Below, one piece after another: positions 36,993 to 46,336 of a DNA stretch of 64,000 nucleotides (its first letter is position 1; each line of letters starts with the position of its first letter). Below the pieces are notes generated by a model. It saw nothing but the letters and a program-made list of their open reading frames with translations, did no database searches and was not told the origin of the DNA. The translations under genes and the position numbers were made by a program. The stretch is taken from NCBI GenBank assembly GCA_964653095.1, contig CAZZEH010000017.1:9822-73821 (forward strand), given 5' to 3'. Source of the stretch: JAMLHH01 sp964653095 (lineage in GTDB: Bacteria > Bacteroidota > Bacteroidia > Chitinophagales > JADIYW01).

Positions 36993-38978
36993 TTACTGTA
37001 TCACAATTTTCTTAGAAATAATTTCATTGCCCATCTCAACTCTGATGAGGTATGTACCCTGAGCTAATTGATTTAGTTGCAGCGGTATCAGATCTTGGAA
37101 AGCTGCATATTGCTTGGCAAAGACTATTTTTCCACTGATGTCCATCACGCTGATTTGCACAGGAGAAAGGCTTGCACTGTCCAGTTCTACAGAAAAGTCA
37201 CCTTTGGACGGATTGGGATAGACCGACAGGCTGATATTGCCGATTCTTTGTTTGACGGAAGTAACGGTTCTAATATTGATTTCAGAAGCCGCTTCGTTGG
37301 TTGTAATCGGCAGGTTATAATCAAAATAGATATCTGCCTGATTTTTGATACTGTCACCAATCTGTAAATGATCTTTTAACTGTATGCTGAAAGCTACGTA
37401 TCCGTGTTTGTTTGGTTCGGTAAAAGGTAACTGGATATCATTGAAGATAAACTGTACTTTGTTCCCTTTGCTGATTTGAGTATGGCACTCGTGGGAGGCA
37501 TCTGTAATGAGTAAAGTATTCACATCAAGAATAGTGGTGTCAATATAATCTGTCACGACTACATTTTCGGCAGGAGCTGTTCCTGTGTTTTCAAAACGAA
37601 TCAGATAATGGATGGGTTTGCCTACCAAATCCGGTGAGATAATGTCTCCTTGTAAACAGGTTTTGTCATTGGGGTCTAAACTTCCCATAACGGTTTGATG
37701 AAGTGTGGCTATGTTGTCTTCGGGAGTTTCATCGTCTCGCCCAATTATTTCGGCAGAAAATTCTAATACATCACCCACATATACCGCCGGGATATCTGTC
37801 GGTGCATTGGTACGCATTGTTATCAGAGCAGAGCGGCTTTTAAAAGGAGCGAGATTAACAAAATCAAAAGTGAGTTGTCCGGCTTCTGAAAGGTCAGCAA
37901 CAGGTGCGGAAGATATTACTTTTGTTCTGTCACCGTCAAAGCTGAAAGTTGCTGAGCCGCTTTGAGTAGTAGTGCCCTGATTTTTATAAACTAATTTATA
38001 AGTAGCATCTGAGAATCCCGGGCGAGCAGGCCTGACAGGAATGAGGCTGACTGCCAAGTCGTTAAAGTTACCTTTTGGTGTGATGCAGAATGCCGGATGG
38101 ACAGAGTCTCCCAAAACATATACAACACTTTCAGGACTAACAAAGTAATAGTCCAGGTCTTCTAAAACAGGTTCAAATTTGGTAATATTAGATTTTAAAC
38201 TGACAGAAAAACTCCCGTCCATTCCCGAAAATACATACCCACTATCAATTTCATTAGTAACAAAGACTTTGAGGAAAGGGTAAGGTCTATCAGACTCGTC
38301 ACAACCATCATTGTTTAGGTCTAACTTTATTTCACCTTCTATTGTGCTGAATGCTCCGTCAAGAGTGGCACCGCACAAGGAGTTAATAATTACATGAGAC
38401 TGTGCAATTTCTGCCAAATCCTCAATATCTTCTTCATCCGCACAAATGTATTTTAAAGTCATGTAAAGGCTTATACGATTTTTTTCATAGTTGTCTTTAA
38501 TTCCGTTTTTTAAATATAAGATTACTATAGGATTCCTGACTATATTCAACTCCTTAAGTACTTTAGTGCTGCTAAGATCTAAACTGGTTAATTGATTCCC
38601 GCTACAGTCTAAAGAAATTAGATTGGTCAATTTACTTACATCTAAATTTGTCAGTCTGTTAAGACTGATTTTTAGACTTGTCAATTTGATCAAATTGCTT
38701 AAATCGACTTCGTTTATTTTATTCCAGCCACAGTCCAAAGTATTTAAATTGGTAAAGTATTCAATGCCTTTAATGCTGCTGATGCTTTTTTCTCTTATAG
38801 TCAAAGTGGCCACTTCCAAAGCTTCACTTTCCTGAATTTCACCATCACCATTTTTATCGACACCTGCTTCGATTAAAGCATTTTTGAAATTGCTATCTGG
38901 AATATCAATGATTTGTGCGGATGCAAATTGACCTGCTGTTATCGCAGTTAGTAGAGTAAGTAAAAATTTTTTCATCAT
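36993..38978 (-). CDS. Leucine-rich-repeat surface protein with T9SS sorting domain (paralog 2)
   Basis: 661 residues with the same architecture as the neighbour: signal peptide (FLLTLLTAITAGQFASA), EF-hand-like DKNGDGEIQESEA, four to five LRRs, a divergent middle, then the FENTGTAPAENV module and a T9SS domain. The 3' half is nearly identical in DNA to paralog 1, including 341 bases with no difference seen (37237-37577 against 34934-35274), while the LRR part is diverged. The short gap between the genes (50 bp) fits a tandem duplication. Confidence 0.9.
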   Translation of the reverse strand: MMKKFLLTLLTAITAGQFASAQIIDIPDSNFKNALIEAGVDKNGDGEIQESEALEVATLTIREKSISSIKGIEYFTNLNTLDCGWNKINEVDLSNLIKLTSLKISLNRLTNLDVSKLTNLISLDCSGNQLTSLDLSSTKVLKELNIVRNPIVILYLKNGIKDNYEKNRISLYMTLKYICADEEDIEDLAEIAQSHVIINSLCGATLDGAFSTIEGEIKLDLNNDGCDESDRPYPFLKVFVTNEIDSGYVFSGMDGSFSVSLKSNITKFEPVLEDLDYYFVSPESVVYVLGDSVHPAFCITPKGNFNDLAVSLIPVRPARPGFSDATYKLVYKNQGTTTQSGSATFSFDGDRTKVISSAPVADLSEAGQLTFDFVNLAPFKSRSALITMRTNAPTDIPAVYVGDVLEFSAEIIGRDDETPEDNIATLHQTVMGSLDPNDKTCLQGDIISPDLVGKPIHYLIRFENTGTAPAENVVVTDYIDTTILDVNTLLITDASHECHTQISKGNKVQFIFNDIQLPFTEPNKHGYVAFSIQLKDHLQIGDSIKNQADIYFDYNLPITTNEAASEINIRTVTSVKQRIGNISLSVYPNPSKGDFSVELDSASLSPVQISVMDISGKIVFAKQYAAFQDLIPLQLNQLAQGTYLIRVEMGNEIISKKIVIQ

Positions 38979-39261
38979 TGAGTTTGTTTTAATTGAGTCA
39001 TTCCAAATTTGCGTCTTACTCTGTTTCTATCCATCTTTTTAAGTGGAAAATGAGATTAAAAGCGAGCTTTAGGCAAAGCTAAAAGTAATATTTATATAAA
39101 AAAAACATTTTTACAATATACCTGCTTTATCTCAGATGGCGTTGCCTTTAAAATCTGCAATTCTGTCAGTTAACCTTATGTTGGTATTTATTTTGACGAG
39201 AATTGGCAACAAAGCATTAATTTTACAGCTTGTTAAAGCTTGAAGCAAAAGAATAATTTAG

Positions 39262-42200
39262 ATGTTAGACATATTCGCAAAAGGAATTGCCAAAATTTTT
39301 GGCAGTAAGTCATCGAGAGATATAAAAGAGGTCATGCCAATCGTAGAACTTATCAATGGGCATTTCGAATCTTACCAATCACTTACCAATGATCAGTTAA
39401 GGAATAAAACTCAGGAATTTAAAGATAAAATACAGCAGTATTTATCAGATATCAACAGCAAAATAGATGAACTTCGGGAAGTAGCAGAACGCGATGAAAC
39501 GGATTTGGAGGAAAAGGATTCACTCTTTAAAGAGATTGATGATTTATCCAAAGAAAGAGACCAGGCGACAGAGGAAATTTTAAATGAGATTTTACCGGAA
39601 GCTTTTGCCGTGGTAAAAGAAACAGCCCGTCGCTTTAAAGAAAATGAACAGGTTGCTGCGACTGCTACTCAGTTGGATAAAGATTTGTCCGTAAAATATA
39701 ACTACCTAAAAATAGATGGTAATCAGGTTGTCTATGACACCACTTGGAATGTGGCAGGTACCGACATTCGCTGGGCAATGGTGCATTACGATGTACAATT
39801 GATAGGGGGTGTCATACTGCACAGAGGCAAAATAGCAGAGATGGCTACCGGTGAAGGTAAAACCTTAGTTGCTACGCTGCCTTCTTATCTGAATGCATTA
39901 GCAGGATTTGGTGTGCATATCGTGACCGTGAACGACTATCTTGCCAAACGGGACTCGGAGTGGATGAACCCAATTTTTAATTTTCTGGGTCTTACCATTG
40001 ACTGTATTGACAAACATCAGCCTCATTCGGAAGGCAGAAAAAATGCATATCTCGCGGATGTAACTTACGGTACTAACAACGAGTTCGGATTTGACTATTT
40101 GAGAGATAATATGTCGAGAAGTGTGGAAGAGCAGGTGCAGCGCAAACATCATTATGCCATGGTGGACGAAGTGGACTCCGTATTGATTGACGATGCCCGT
40201 ACTCCATTAATTATCAGCGGCCCTGTACCCAAAGGCGATGAGCAGGAATTTGATACACTAAAACCCCGAATAGAACGTCTGGTGGAAACGCAAAGAAAGA
40301 CCACTCGGAAATTTTTGCAAGATGCTAAAAAGCTTATTTCGGAAGGAGATACCGGACCATTGGAAGGAGGGGGCGGATTGGCCTTACTGCGTGCTCACAG
40401 AGGCTTCCCCAAAAGTAACTCTCTGATAAAGTTTTTGAGTGAACCGGGTATTCGCCAGGTGTTGACGAAAACAGAAAATTATTATTTGCAGGATCAGCAG
40501 AAAGAAATGCCTAAGTGTGATGCAGAGCTGTATTTTGTAATTGATGAGAAGAACAATCAAATCGACCTGACAGATAAAGGACTGGACTTAATTACAAAGA
40601 GTTCGGAAGAGGAAGACTTTTTTATCTTGCCTGATTTGGGCAGTCTGCTTGCGGATGTGGACAACGGAGATTTGGCTCTTGAAGAAAAACAGAATAAAAA
40701 AGATGAAATCATTAAAGATTTCTCTATAAAATCAGAAAGACTGCACACAGTCAATCAGTTGCTGAAAGCTTATTCACTTTTTGAAAAAGATGTGGAATAT
40801 GTAGTCATCGACAATAAAGTTAAAATTGTGGATGAACAGACGGGAAGAATTATGGAGGGCAGAAGATATTCAGACGGACTGCATCAGGCGATAGAAGCCA
40901 AAGAAAATGTCAAGATTGAAGCGGCCACTCAAACCTTTGCGACTATCACCCTGCAGAATTTTTTCAGGATGTATCACAAACTGGCAGGTATGACCGGTAC
41001 AGCCGAAACAGAAGCAGCCGAATTTTGGACGATTTACAAGTTAGACACAGTAATTATTCCTACCAACCGACCTATTATTCGGGATGATGCGGAAGATTTA
41101 ATCTATAAGACCAAACGCGAAAAGTATAATGCAATTATAGAGAAAGTAGATGAACTCAGACAGGCAGGGAGACCGGTTTTAGTTGGTACTACCAATGTGG
41201 AAGTGTCTGAATTGCTGAGCAAACTGCTGACCATGCGGAAGATACCTCACAATGTGCTGAACGCCAAACAACACGATCGGGAGGCCGAAATTGTCGCGGA
41301 AGCAGGTTTGAATGGCAATGTGACTATTGCGACCAACATGGCGGGGCGTGGTACGGATATCAAACTTGGCCCGGGTGTGGTAGAACTGGGCGGTTTGGCC
41401 ATTATAGGTTCTGAACGGCACGATTCGAGACGTGTGGACAGACAGTTGAGAGGTCGTGCAGGCCGTCAGGGTGACCCGGGAAGTTCTCAGTTTTACGTAT
41501 CTCTCGAAGATGATTTGATGCGTCTGTTCGGTTCCGAAAGATTAGCTAAAATTATGGACCGAATGGGGTACAAAGACGGCGAGGTAATCCAACACTCTAT
41601 GGTGACGAAATCTATTGAAAGAGCACAGAAGAAAGTAGAAGAAAATAACTTCGGTATTCGTAAGAGGTTGCTTGAATACGACGACGTCATGAATTCCCAA
41701 AGAGAAGTCGTGTACAAAAGAAGACAGAATGCTCTGAAAGGTGAACGGGTCTCGTATGACATTGACAGTATGATATTTGACCTGTGTTTTGATGTGGCAG
41801 AATCTGCCAAAGTAAGCAACGACCCTGAAATACTGAAGATGGACGGGTACAGATTTCTTGGAGCGGAGCTTAATTTTGACAAAGAAGAAATTATAAAAAC
41901 TTCTGTGGAGGATTTAGCCAACAGGATTTATGACTTATCAGAATCAGGATTTGCCCGGAGGATGCAGGCCGTACGCACACAAAGCCTTCCGGTGCTTAAA
42001 CAGGTTTTGGAAAACAGAGGTCATCAGATACAAAATATTGTTATTCCGTTTTCTGACGGTACCCGTACGCTAAACGTGGTGGCAGACCTTAAAAAGGCGG
42101 TAGAAACTGAAAGCAGGGAAGTCATTAAAATCTTACAACAGAGAATTGTACTCCATTTCATAGATCAGTTTTGGAAAGAACATCTTAGGAAAATGGACGA

Positions 42201-42582
42201 TTTGAGACAATCCGTCCAGATGGCTGTACACGAGCAGAAAGACCCGCTTTTGATTTATAAGTTTGAGGCATTTAAAATCTTCAAGTCAATGCTTAGAGAA
42301 ATTAATGAGAATGTGATTTCATTTATTGTCAAGGCAGAACTTCCGGCACCAAGTGAAGAAGAACTTCGAATGGCTCAGGAACGTGCGAGAATGGAGACTC
42401 AGCAAAGAACCAAAACCATTGAAAGCCGCGGGGGTGAAGATACAGCAGCAAGGGAGGCCGGGGAATCTGTAAGCACTCCTCAAAAACAACAGCCTGTCGT
42501 CAAAGAAGCTAAGGTAGGCAGGAATGATCCATGTCCTTGCGGCAGCGGAAAGAAATTCAAACATTGTCATGGCAGAGGTTAA
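39262..42582 (+). CDS. secA: Preprotein translocase ATPase SecA
   Basis: 1106 residues; drives Sec export at the inner membrane. Walker A MATGEGKTLVATLP near 193-205, DEAD-like VDEVDSVLIDDARTPLIISG near 300-315, helicase motifs GTTNVEVSELLS, TNMAGRGTDIKLG and GRAGRQGDPG, and the C-terminal zinc motif DPCPCGSGKKFKHCHG that contacts SecB/lipid. About 200 residues are inserted after ISGPVP, which makes it longer than the ~900 of E. coli and is usual in Bacteroidota. It feeds the signal-peptide proteins encoded nearby. Confidence 0.97.
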   Translation: MLDIFAKGIAKIFGSKSSRDIKEVMPIVELINGHFESYQSLTNDQLRNKTQEFKDKIQQYLSDINSKIDELREVAERDETDLEEKDSLFKEIDDLSKERDQATEEILNEILPEAFAVVKETARRFKENEQVAATATQLDKDLSVKYNYLKIDGNQVVYDTTWNVAGTDIRWAMVHYDVQLIGGVILHRGKIAEMATGEGKTLVATLPSYLNALAGFGVHIVTVNDYLAKRDSEWMNPIFNFLGLTIDCIDKHQPHSEGRKNAYLADVTYGTNNEFGFDYLRDNMSRSVEEQVQRKHHYAMVDEVDSVLIDDARTPLIISGPVPKGDEQEFDTLKPRIERLVETQRKTTRKFLQDAKKLISEGDTGPLEGGGGLALLRAHRGFPKSNSLIKFLSEPGIRQVLTKTENYYLQDQQKEMPKCDAELYFVIDEKNNQIDLTDKGLDLITKSSEEEDFFILPDLGSLLADVDNGDLALEEKQNKKDEIIKDFSIKSERLHTVNQLLKAYSLFEKDVEYVVIDNKVKIVDEQTGRIMEGRRYSDGLHQAIEAKENVKIEAATQTFATITLQNFFRMYHKLAGMTGTAETEAAEFWTIYKLDTVIIPTNRPIIRDDAEDLIYKTKREKYNAIIEKVDELRQAGRPVLVGTTNVEVSELLSKLLTMRKIPHNVLNAKQHDREAEIVAEAGLNGNVTIATNMAGRGTDIKLGPGVVELGGLAIIGSERHDSRRVDRQLRGRAGRQGDPGSSQFYVSLEDDLMRLFGSERLAKIMDRMGYKDGEVIQHSMVTKSIERAQKKVEENNFGIRKRLLEYDDVMNSQREVVYKRRQNALKGERVSYDIDSMIFDLCFDVAESAKVSNDPEILKMDGYRFLGAELNFDKEEIIKTSVEDLANRIYDLSESGFARRMQAVRTQSLPVLKQVLENRGHQIQNIVIPFSDGTRTLNVVADLKKAVETESREVIKILQQRIVLHFIDQFWKEHLRKMDDLRQSVQMAVHEQKDPLLIYKFEAFKIFKSMLREINENVISFIVKAELPAPSEEELRMAQERARMETQQRTKTIESRGGEDTAAREAGESVSTPQKQQPVVKEAKVGRNDPCPCGSGKKFKHCHGRG

Positions 42583-42583
42583 T

Positions 42584-42973
42584 ATGAAAAAGATATTTCT
42601 TCTTTTAACTGTTTCTTTTTTTCTTTCTGATTTCAATATTCAGGGACAGGAATCTTTGCAGTCAGGTAATGCATTGATTTTTAAAGACCCGAGAATCGAT
42701 TATTTGCAGAAAGTATATGCGGAGAAAAATAAAATCAGAGTTGAAATCAAATCTATTTTCCGAATTCAGATAATCGCTTCAAAATCAAGATCTGAGGTAA
42801 ATGACATTAAAGCTAAATTTTCATCTAAATATCCTGAAATTCCGGTGTTTGTCAATTTCTCGCCACCTACATTTAGGTTGAGAGCAGGAAATTTTATCAG
42901 CAGAGAAGATGCGCAAACGTTTTTAACTGAAATCAGAAAAAGCTACCCTGCGAGCTTTATTGTAGAAAGATAA
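42584..42973 (+). CDS. SPOR-domain protein
   Basis: 129 residues from ATG 42584, one base after the secA stop. A longer frame from 42524 would overlap secA and push the signal peptide inwards, so I reject it. Signal peptide (KKIFLLLTVSFFLSDFNIQG), then a SPOR repeat (FRIQIIASKSRSEVNDIK ... TFRLRAGNFISREDAQTFL), a fold that binds denuded peptidoglycan at division sites. Co-transcribed with secA. Confidence 0.85.
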   Translation: MKKIFLLLTVSFFLSDFNIQGQESLQSGNALIFKDPRIDYLQKVYAEKNKIRVEIKSIFRIQIIASKSRSEVNDIKAKFSSKYPEIPVFVNFSPPTFRLRAGNFISREDAQTFLTEIRKSYPASFIVER

Positions 42974-42995
42974 TTTTTTCAATTCTTTCTTAAAA

Positions 42996-44003
42996 CTACA
43001 GCTTAGTTAAAAACTCCAAAGTATCCACTCCGTCGGCATAGTCCGTTAAAGCCGGCTGCTGTACTTCACCCAAAGAAGCATTCCTTTCAAAATCTTTAAA
43101 ATTGAGTACGCATTGTATCTGGTCTTCCTGATTATTCAGCCATGTTTTGACTTCTTCAAGCGACTCATAATAGGCCAAATTGACACATGAAATAGGAGAG
43201 GAGAGTGATAAATGATCTGCCATGTTTACAAAGTCACAGTCCACAATAGGCGTACCGTTCATCAGATAGATGGTCCGATGATAGTCCAAATTGTTTTTGT
43301 AGGAGTGAAATTGCATGAGTTCCGAAAACGGTTCCCATGCCTGAAGTAAAGCGTCGAAACGATAATTTTTAGGCAGCCAGATTAAAGAGACGTTTCTGCA
43401 TCCTAAACCAAAATATTCAAATACATCTTTACCGAGGCCGAGTAATTCATCCCGGCTTTCTTTTCCGGTCAAAACAGCCACAGAATGCCTGTTTTTTCGG
43501 ATGATATGCGGTTTCTTGCTAAAATAGTATTCAAAATATCTTCCGCTGTTATTACTGCCTGTGGCTATCACCGCATCCTGATGGTTCCATTTTGTATTGA
43601 TTTGGATAAATTCAGACCATTGAGGATTTATTTCAATTAATTGATTTAATAAATGGGTGGGTAAAATCTCATCTTTTTCAGAGGTTTTTAAAAGTAATAC
43701 ATGTCCGCTAATCAAGACACTGAGAATGTCGTGGAATGAAACTAAAGGAATATTCCCGGCGGCTATAATGCCTACTTTTTTGGACTGAATATTCTCCCAA
43801 TTGTACCCGGATATCCAAGAAGTCAGTTTTTCAGAGCGGAGCATTTCTGTTTCAATGGCTTTTAACGCTTTATAGCAATTTTCCTGTGTAAACCAGTGAT
43901 TTTTAATTCCTGCCAGTCTGACTGCCTGTTTTAATGATTCCGGATTGTCTGAGATATATTGTCCAAGCTGTATAAAATCCTCAATTCTATTTTGCAGTTC
44001 CAT
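42996..44003 (-). CDS. Acyl-CoA reductase (LuxC-like)
   Basis: 335 residues of the LuxC/acyl-CoA reductase family, which reduces acyl-CoA or acyl-protein to aldehyde with NADPH. The nucleotide-binding part has KVGIIAAGNIPLVSFHD and LLLKTSEKDE, and the catalytic Cys is in FGLGCRNVSLIWLP. The true substrate in Bacteroidota is not established. Divergent from a 2x[4Fe-4S] ferredoxin with overlapping promoters. Confidence 0.87.
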   Translation of the reverse strand: MELQNRIEDFIQLGQYISDNPESLKQAVRLAGIKNHWFTQENCYKALKAIETEMLRSEKLTSWISGYNWENIQSKKVGIIAAGNIPLVSFHDILSVLISGHVLLLKTSEKDEILPTHLLNQLIEINPQWSEFIQINTKWNHQDAVIATGSNNSGRYFEYYFSKKPHIIRKNRHSVAVLTGKESRDELLGLGKDVFEYFGLGCRNVSLIWLPKNYRFDALLQAWEPFSELMQFHSYKNNLDYHRTIYLMNGTPIVDCDFVNMADHLSLSSPISCVNLAYYESLEEVKTWLNNQEDQIQCVLNFKDFERNASLGEVQQPALTDYADGVDTLEFLTKL

Positions 44004-44024
44004 AAATAAACCCTGTTTGTTTCG

Positions 44025-44050
44025 TATATTTGTTTTGCGTTACAAAAGTA
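44025..44050. promoter_or_regulatory. Overlapping divergent -7 boxes
   Basis: TATATTTG on the plus strand (44025-44032, ferredoxin) and TACTTTTG on the minus strand (44050-44043, acyl-CoA reductase) lie across each other within 26 bases. Both match TAnnTTTG exactly. Polymerases at the two promoters would exclude each other. Confidence 0.45.
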
Positions 44051-44057
44051 GGAAGTT

Positions 44058-44405
44058 ATGGCAATAATGATAACAGATGAGTGTATTAACTGTGGCGCTT
44101 GCGAGCCTGAATGCCCCAACAACGCTATATATGAGGGCGGAATGGAATGGGCAATGTCAGATGGGACAGGTGTGAAAGGTTCATATACTCTGATGGACGG
44201 GACTGTAATAGATGTAGATGAAAAACAGAGAGCAATCTCGGACGAAATATATTATATCGTACCGGATAAGTGTACGGAATGTGTGGGCTTTCACGAGGAG
44301 CCTCAGTGTGCAGCGGTCTGCCCGGTAGATTGTTGTGTACCGGATCCGGATGTAGTGGAATCAGAAGAAGAACTTTTGGCCAAAAAAGCCAAGTTGCACG
44401 TATAA
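44058..44405 (+). CDS. 2x[4Fe-4S] ferredoxin
   Basis: 115 residues. First cluster CINCGACEPECP, second CTECVGFHEEPQCAAVCP with the extended loop of the Azotobacter/Allochromatium-type dicluster ferredoxins, plus the usual acidic C-terminal helix. An aggaag ribosome-binding sequence lies before the ATG. Cytosolic electron carrier; partner unknown, possibly the divergent reductase. Confidence 0.93.
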   Translation: MAIMITDECINCGACEPECPNNAIYEGGMEWAMSDGTGVKGSYTLMDGTVIDVDEKQRAISDEIYYIVPDKCTECVGFHEEPQCAAVCPVDCCVPDPDVVESEEELLAKKAKLHV

Positions 44406-44549
44406 TTCAATAGATATCTAATACATCAGGTCTCTTTTAATACATGTCCAAGCTGTCTAAAAAAAAAGAATTGGGCTAAAACGCAGAACCTGTAATATTT
44501 TTTTTACAAATGCTTTCTGAAACAATATTCAGATTAAGGATTGATACTT

Positions 44550-45494
44550 TTACTTAAAGTCAAAGCTTTCCTGACCTATCAGCAGGCCCTGTTGGTATAT
44601 TTCTACTGAATACCTTCCTGCGGCGAAGTTGTAGGCCTGATTCCAAATAGAGCAGACTGTTTTCGTCTTGTTCTGATAAGTAGGTCTGATTACATAGGTA
44701 AACGGAATTTGATTTCCGGTAGTGGCCTCTGTCAGTCTTCCGCTGCCCAGTTCATTGATTTGAATCGTTTCTCCATTGGGGTTAATTATCCGGATAGACA
44801 ATTCGGTTTCGCCTTCCGGGGCGACACGATTAGCTAATAAATCGAAACAAATTTTAAGCGCATCCGCCTGTTTGATTTTCTTGACTTCTCTATCTTTATC
44901 TTTTTTGGATTTGACCGGAATAATCTGAATGCTGCTTGTAGAAAGAATTTTAGCCTTATCTACAGTAGATTTCAAGGCTACATTTTCTTCTTCCACTTGT
45001 TCTTTCTCTGTTTGCACATGAGTAATCTTTTCGGTCAGTTCATCTCTTTCAGCCGTTAAAGCTACTTTTTCAATATTTAACTGCTCATTTATACTGACCA
45101 AAGAATCAATTTTAGACTGAAATATGATTCTTTCTCTGTTCAATTCTTTGATCATTGCACGAGCTTTCTCCAAGTCCGCTTTGTTCGTTTGTCCGCTTTT
45201 AATGAGTTCGGCAATTTGATTCTTTTTGGTAAGAAGCTCTTTTTCTCTCTCATTCAGAAGACTGTCTATTCCCAGTTTTTCAATTCGGATATTTTCCAAA
45301 TCATTTAGTGCTTCCTGATATTCATTTTCAAGTTCTTCTCTAAGTTTTTCACTTGCACTTAGTTCGGTTGAAGTGACACGAATAGTTTCGGTTGATTTCT
45401 TGAGTTTTACATTGGTAAAAACCAAGCCTCCCAATAAAAGAAGAATTAAAACAATATATAAAGCGTGGATTTTGGAATTTGAATTTTCAGCCAT
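44550..45494 (-). CDS. Membrane-anchored coiled-coil protein of unknown function
   Basis: 314 residues. One N-terminal transmembrane segment (IHALYIVLILLLLGGLVFT), about 150 residues of charged heptad-rich coiled coil (SEKLREELENEYQEALNDLEN ... EREKELLTKKNQIAELI), then a ~120-residue globular C-terminus (LKICFDLLANRVAPEGE ... AAGRYSVEIYQQGLLIG) with a beta-rich look. I do not recognise a named family. It is monocistronic and divergent from an exonuclease. Confidence 0.85.
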   Translation of the reverse strand: MAENSNSKIHALYIVLILLLLGGLVFTNVKLKKSTETIRVTSTELSASEKLREELENEYQEALNDLENIRIEKLGIDSLLNEREKELLTKKNQIAELIKSGQTNKADLEKARAMIKELNRERIIFQSKIDSLVSINEQLNIEKVALTAERDELTEKITHVQTEKEQVEEENVALKSTVDKAKILSTSSIQIIPVKSKKDKDREVKKIKQADALKICFDLLANRVAPEGETELSIRIINPNGETIQINELGSGRLTEATTGNQIPFTYVIRPTYQNKTKTVCSIWNQAYNFAAGRYSVEIYQQGLLIGQESFDFK

Positions 45495-45591
45495 TTGTTT
45501 AACTTTTCCTCAAAAATAAACCCTAGATTTTCTTTGTTTTAGTTTTAACAAGAATTACTGCTATTTTTAGTAATGAATTAACAATTATAAT

Positions 45592-46335
45592 ATGGAATTA
45601 ATCTCAGCGCCTTTAAGCAGGCTTCTTTTCATAGATATCGAAACAGTACCGGCTTCCCCGAGTTATGAAAAATTACCCGAACTGACTCAGGAACTCTGGG
45701 AAGGTAAACGGGGAAAATACAGACCGGAAGACACAGACAAAGCAGATTACTACTTTAACAATGCGGCAATTTTTGCGGAGTTTGGAAAAATTGTCTGTAT
45801 CTCTATGGGATATTTTTCTGAGCAGGACGGCAGACGTACTTTTAGAGTAAAGTCTATTGCGAAAGATGAAGAATCTGAACTGCTCCGTGATTTCGTGCAG
45901 GTTTTAAATAAGTTTGACAGCACTTTTGGCAATCAACTGATGATTTGCGGACATAATGTGAAAGAATTTGATGTGCCGTATATCTGCAGAAGGTTAATAG
46001 TCAATGAACTAATTGAGGAGTTCCCGGCAGTATTCAGAAAGATTCAGTACGCCAAGCCTTGGGAGCTTAATGCATTGCTGTTGGACACTTTGGACACCTG
46101 GCGGTTTGGCGATTATAAAAATTATATTTCACTAAAACTTTATACTCATATATTGGGTATTGCTTCTCCCAAAGATGATATTGACGGCTCGGAAGTAGGA
46201 AGGGTTTATTATTTGGAAAATAATTTGGAGCGTATTCGTATTTACTGCGAAAAGGATGTCATTGCAGTTGCCTCAATTATTTTAAAACTGAAAAATCTCC
46301 CGATGATTAGAGAAGAAGAAGTCGTGTATCTGTAA
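45592..46335 (+). CDS. 3'-5' exonuclease, PolB-like DEDD family
   Basis: 247 residues. The DEDD acidic motifs are seen as LFIDIETVP (Exo I), ICGHNVKEFDVPYI (Exo II) and RIYCEKDVIAVA (Exo III, D-x3-D-like). Matches the predicted PolB-type 3'-5' exonuclease family (no polymerase domain). Probably DNA repair or degradation. Convergent with the NarL-type regulator, one base apart. Confidence 0.87.
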   Translation: MELISAPLSRLLFIDIETVPASPSYEKLPELTQELWEGKRGKYRPEDTDKADYYFNNAAIFAEFGKIVCISMGYFSEQDGRRTFRVKSIAKDEESELLRDFVQVLNKFDSTFGNQLMICGHNVKEFDVPYICRRLIVNELIEEFPAVFRKIQYAKPWELNALLLDTLDTWRFGDYKNYISLKLYTHILGIASPKDDIDGSEVGRVYYLENNLERIRIYCEKDVIAVASIILKLKNLPMIREEEVVYL

Positions 46336-46336
46336 T

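Noticed and set aside
42524..42583. Upstream ATG extending the SPOR protein by 20 residues into secA
   Set aside because: The extension would bury the signal peptide and overlaps secA in another frame; ATG 42584 directly after the secA stop fits better.
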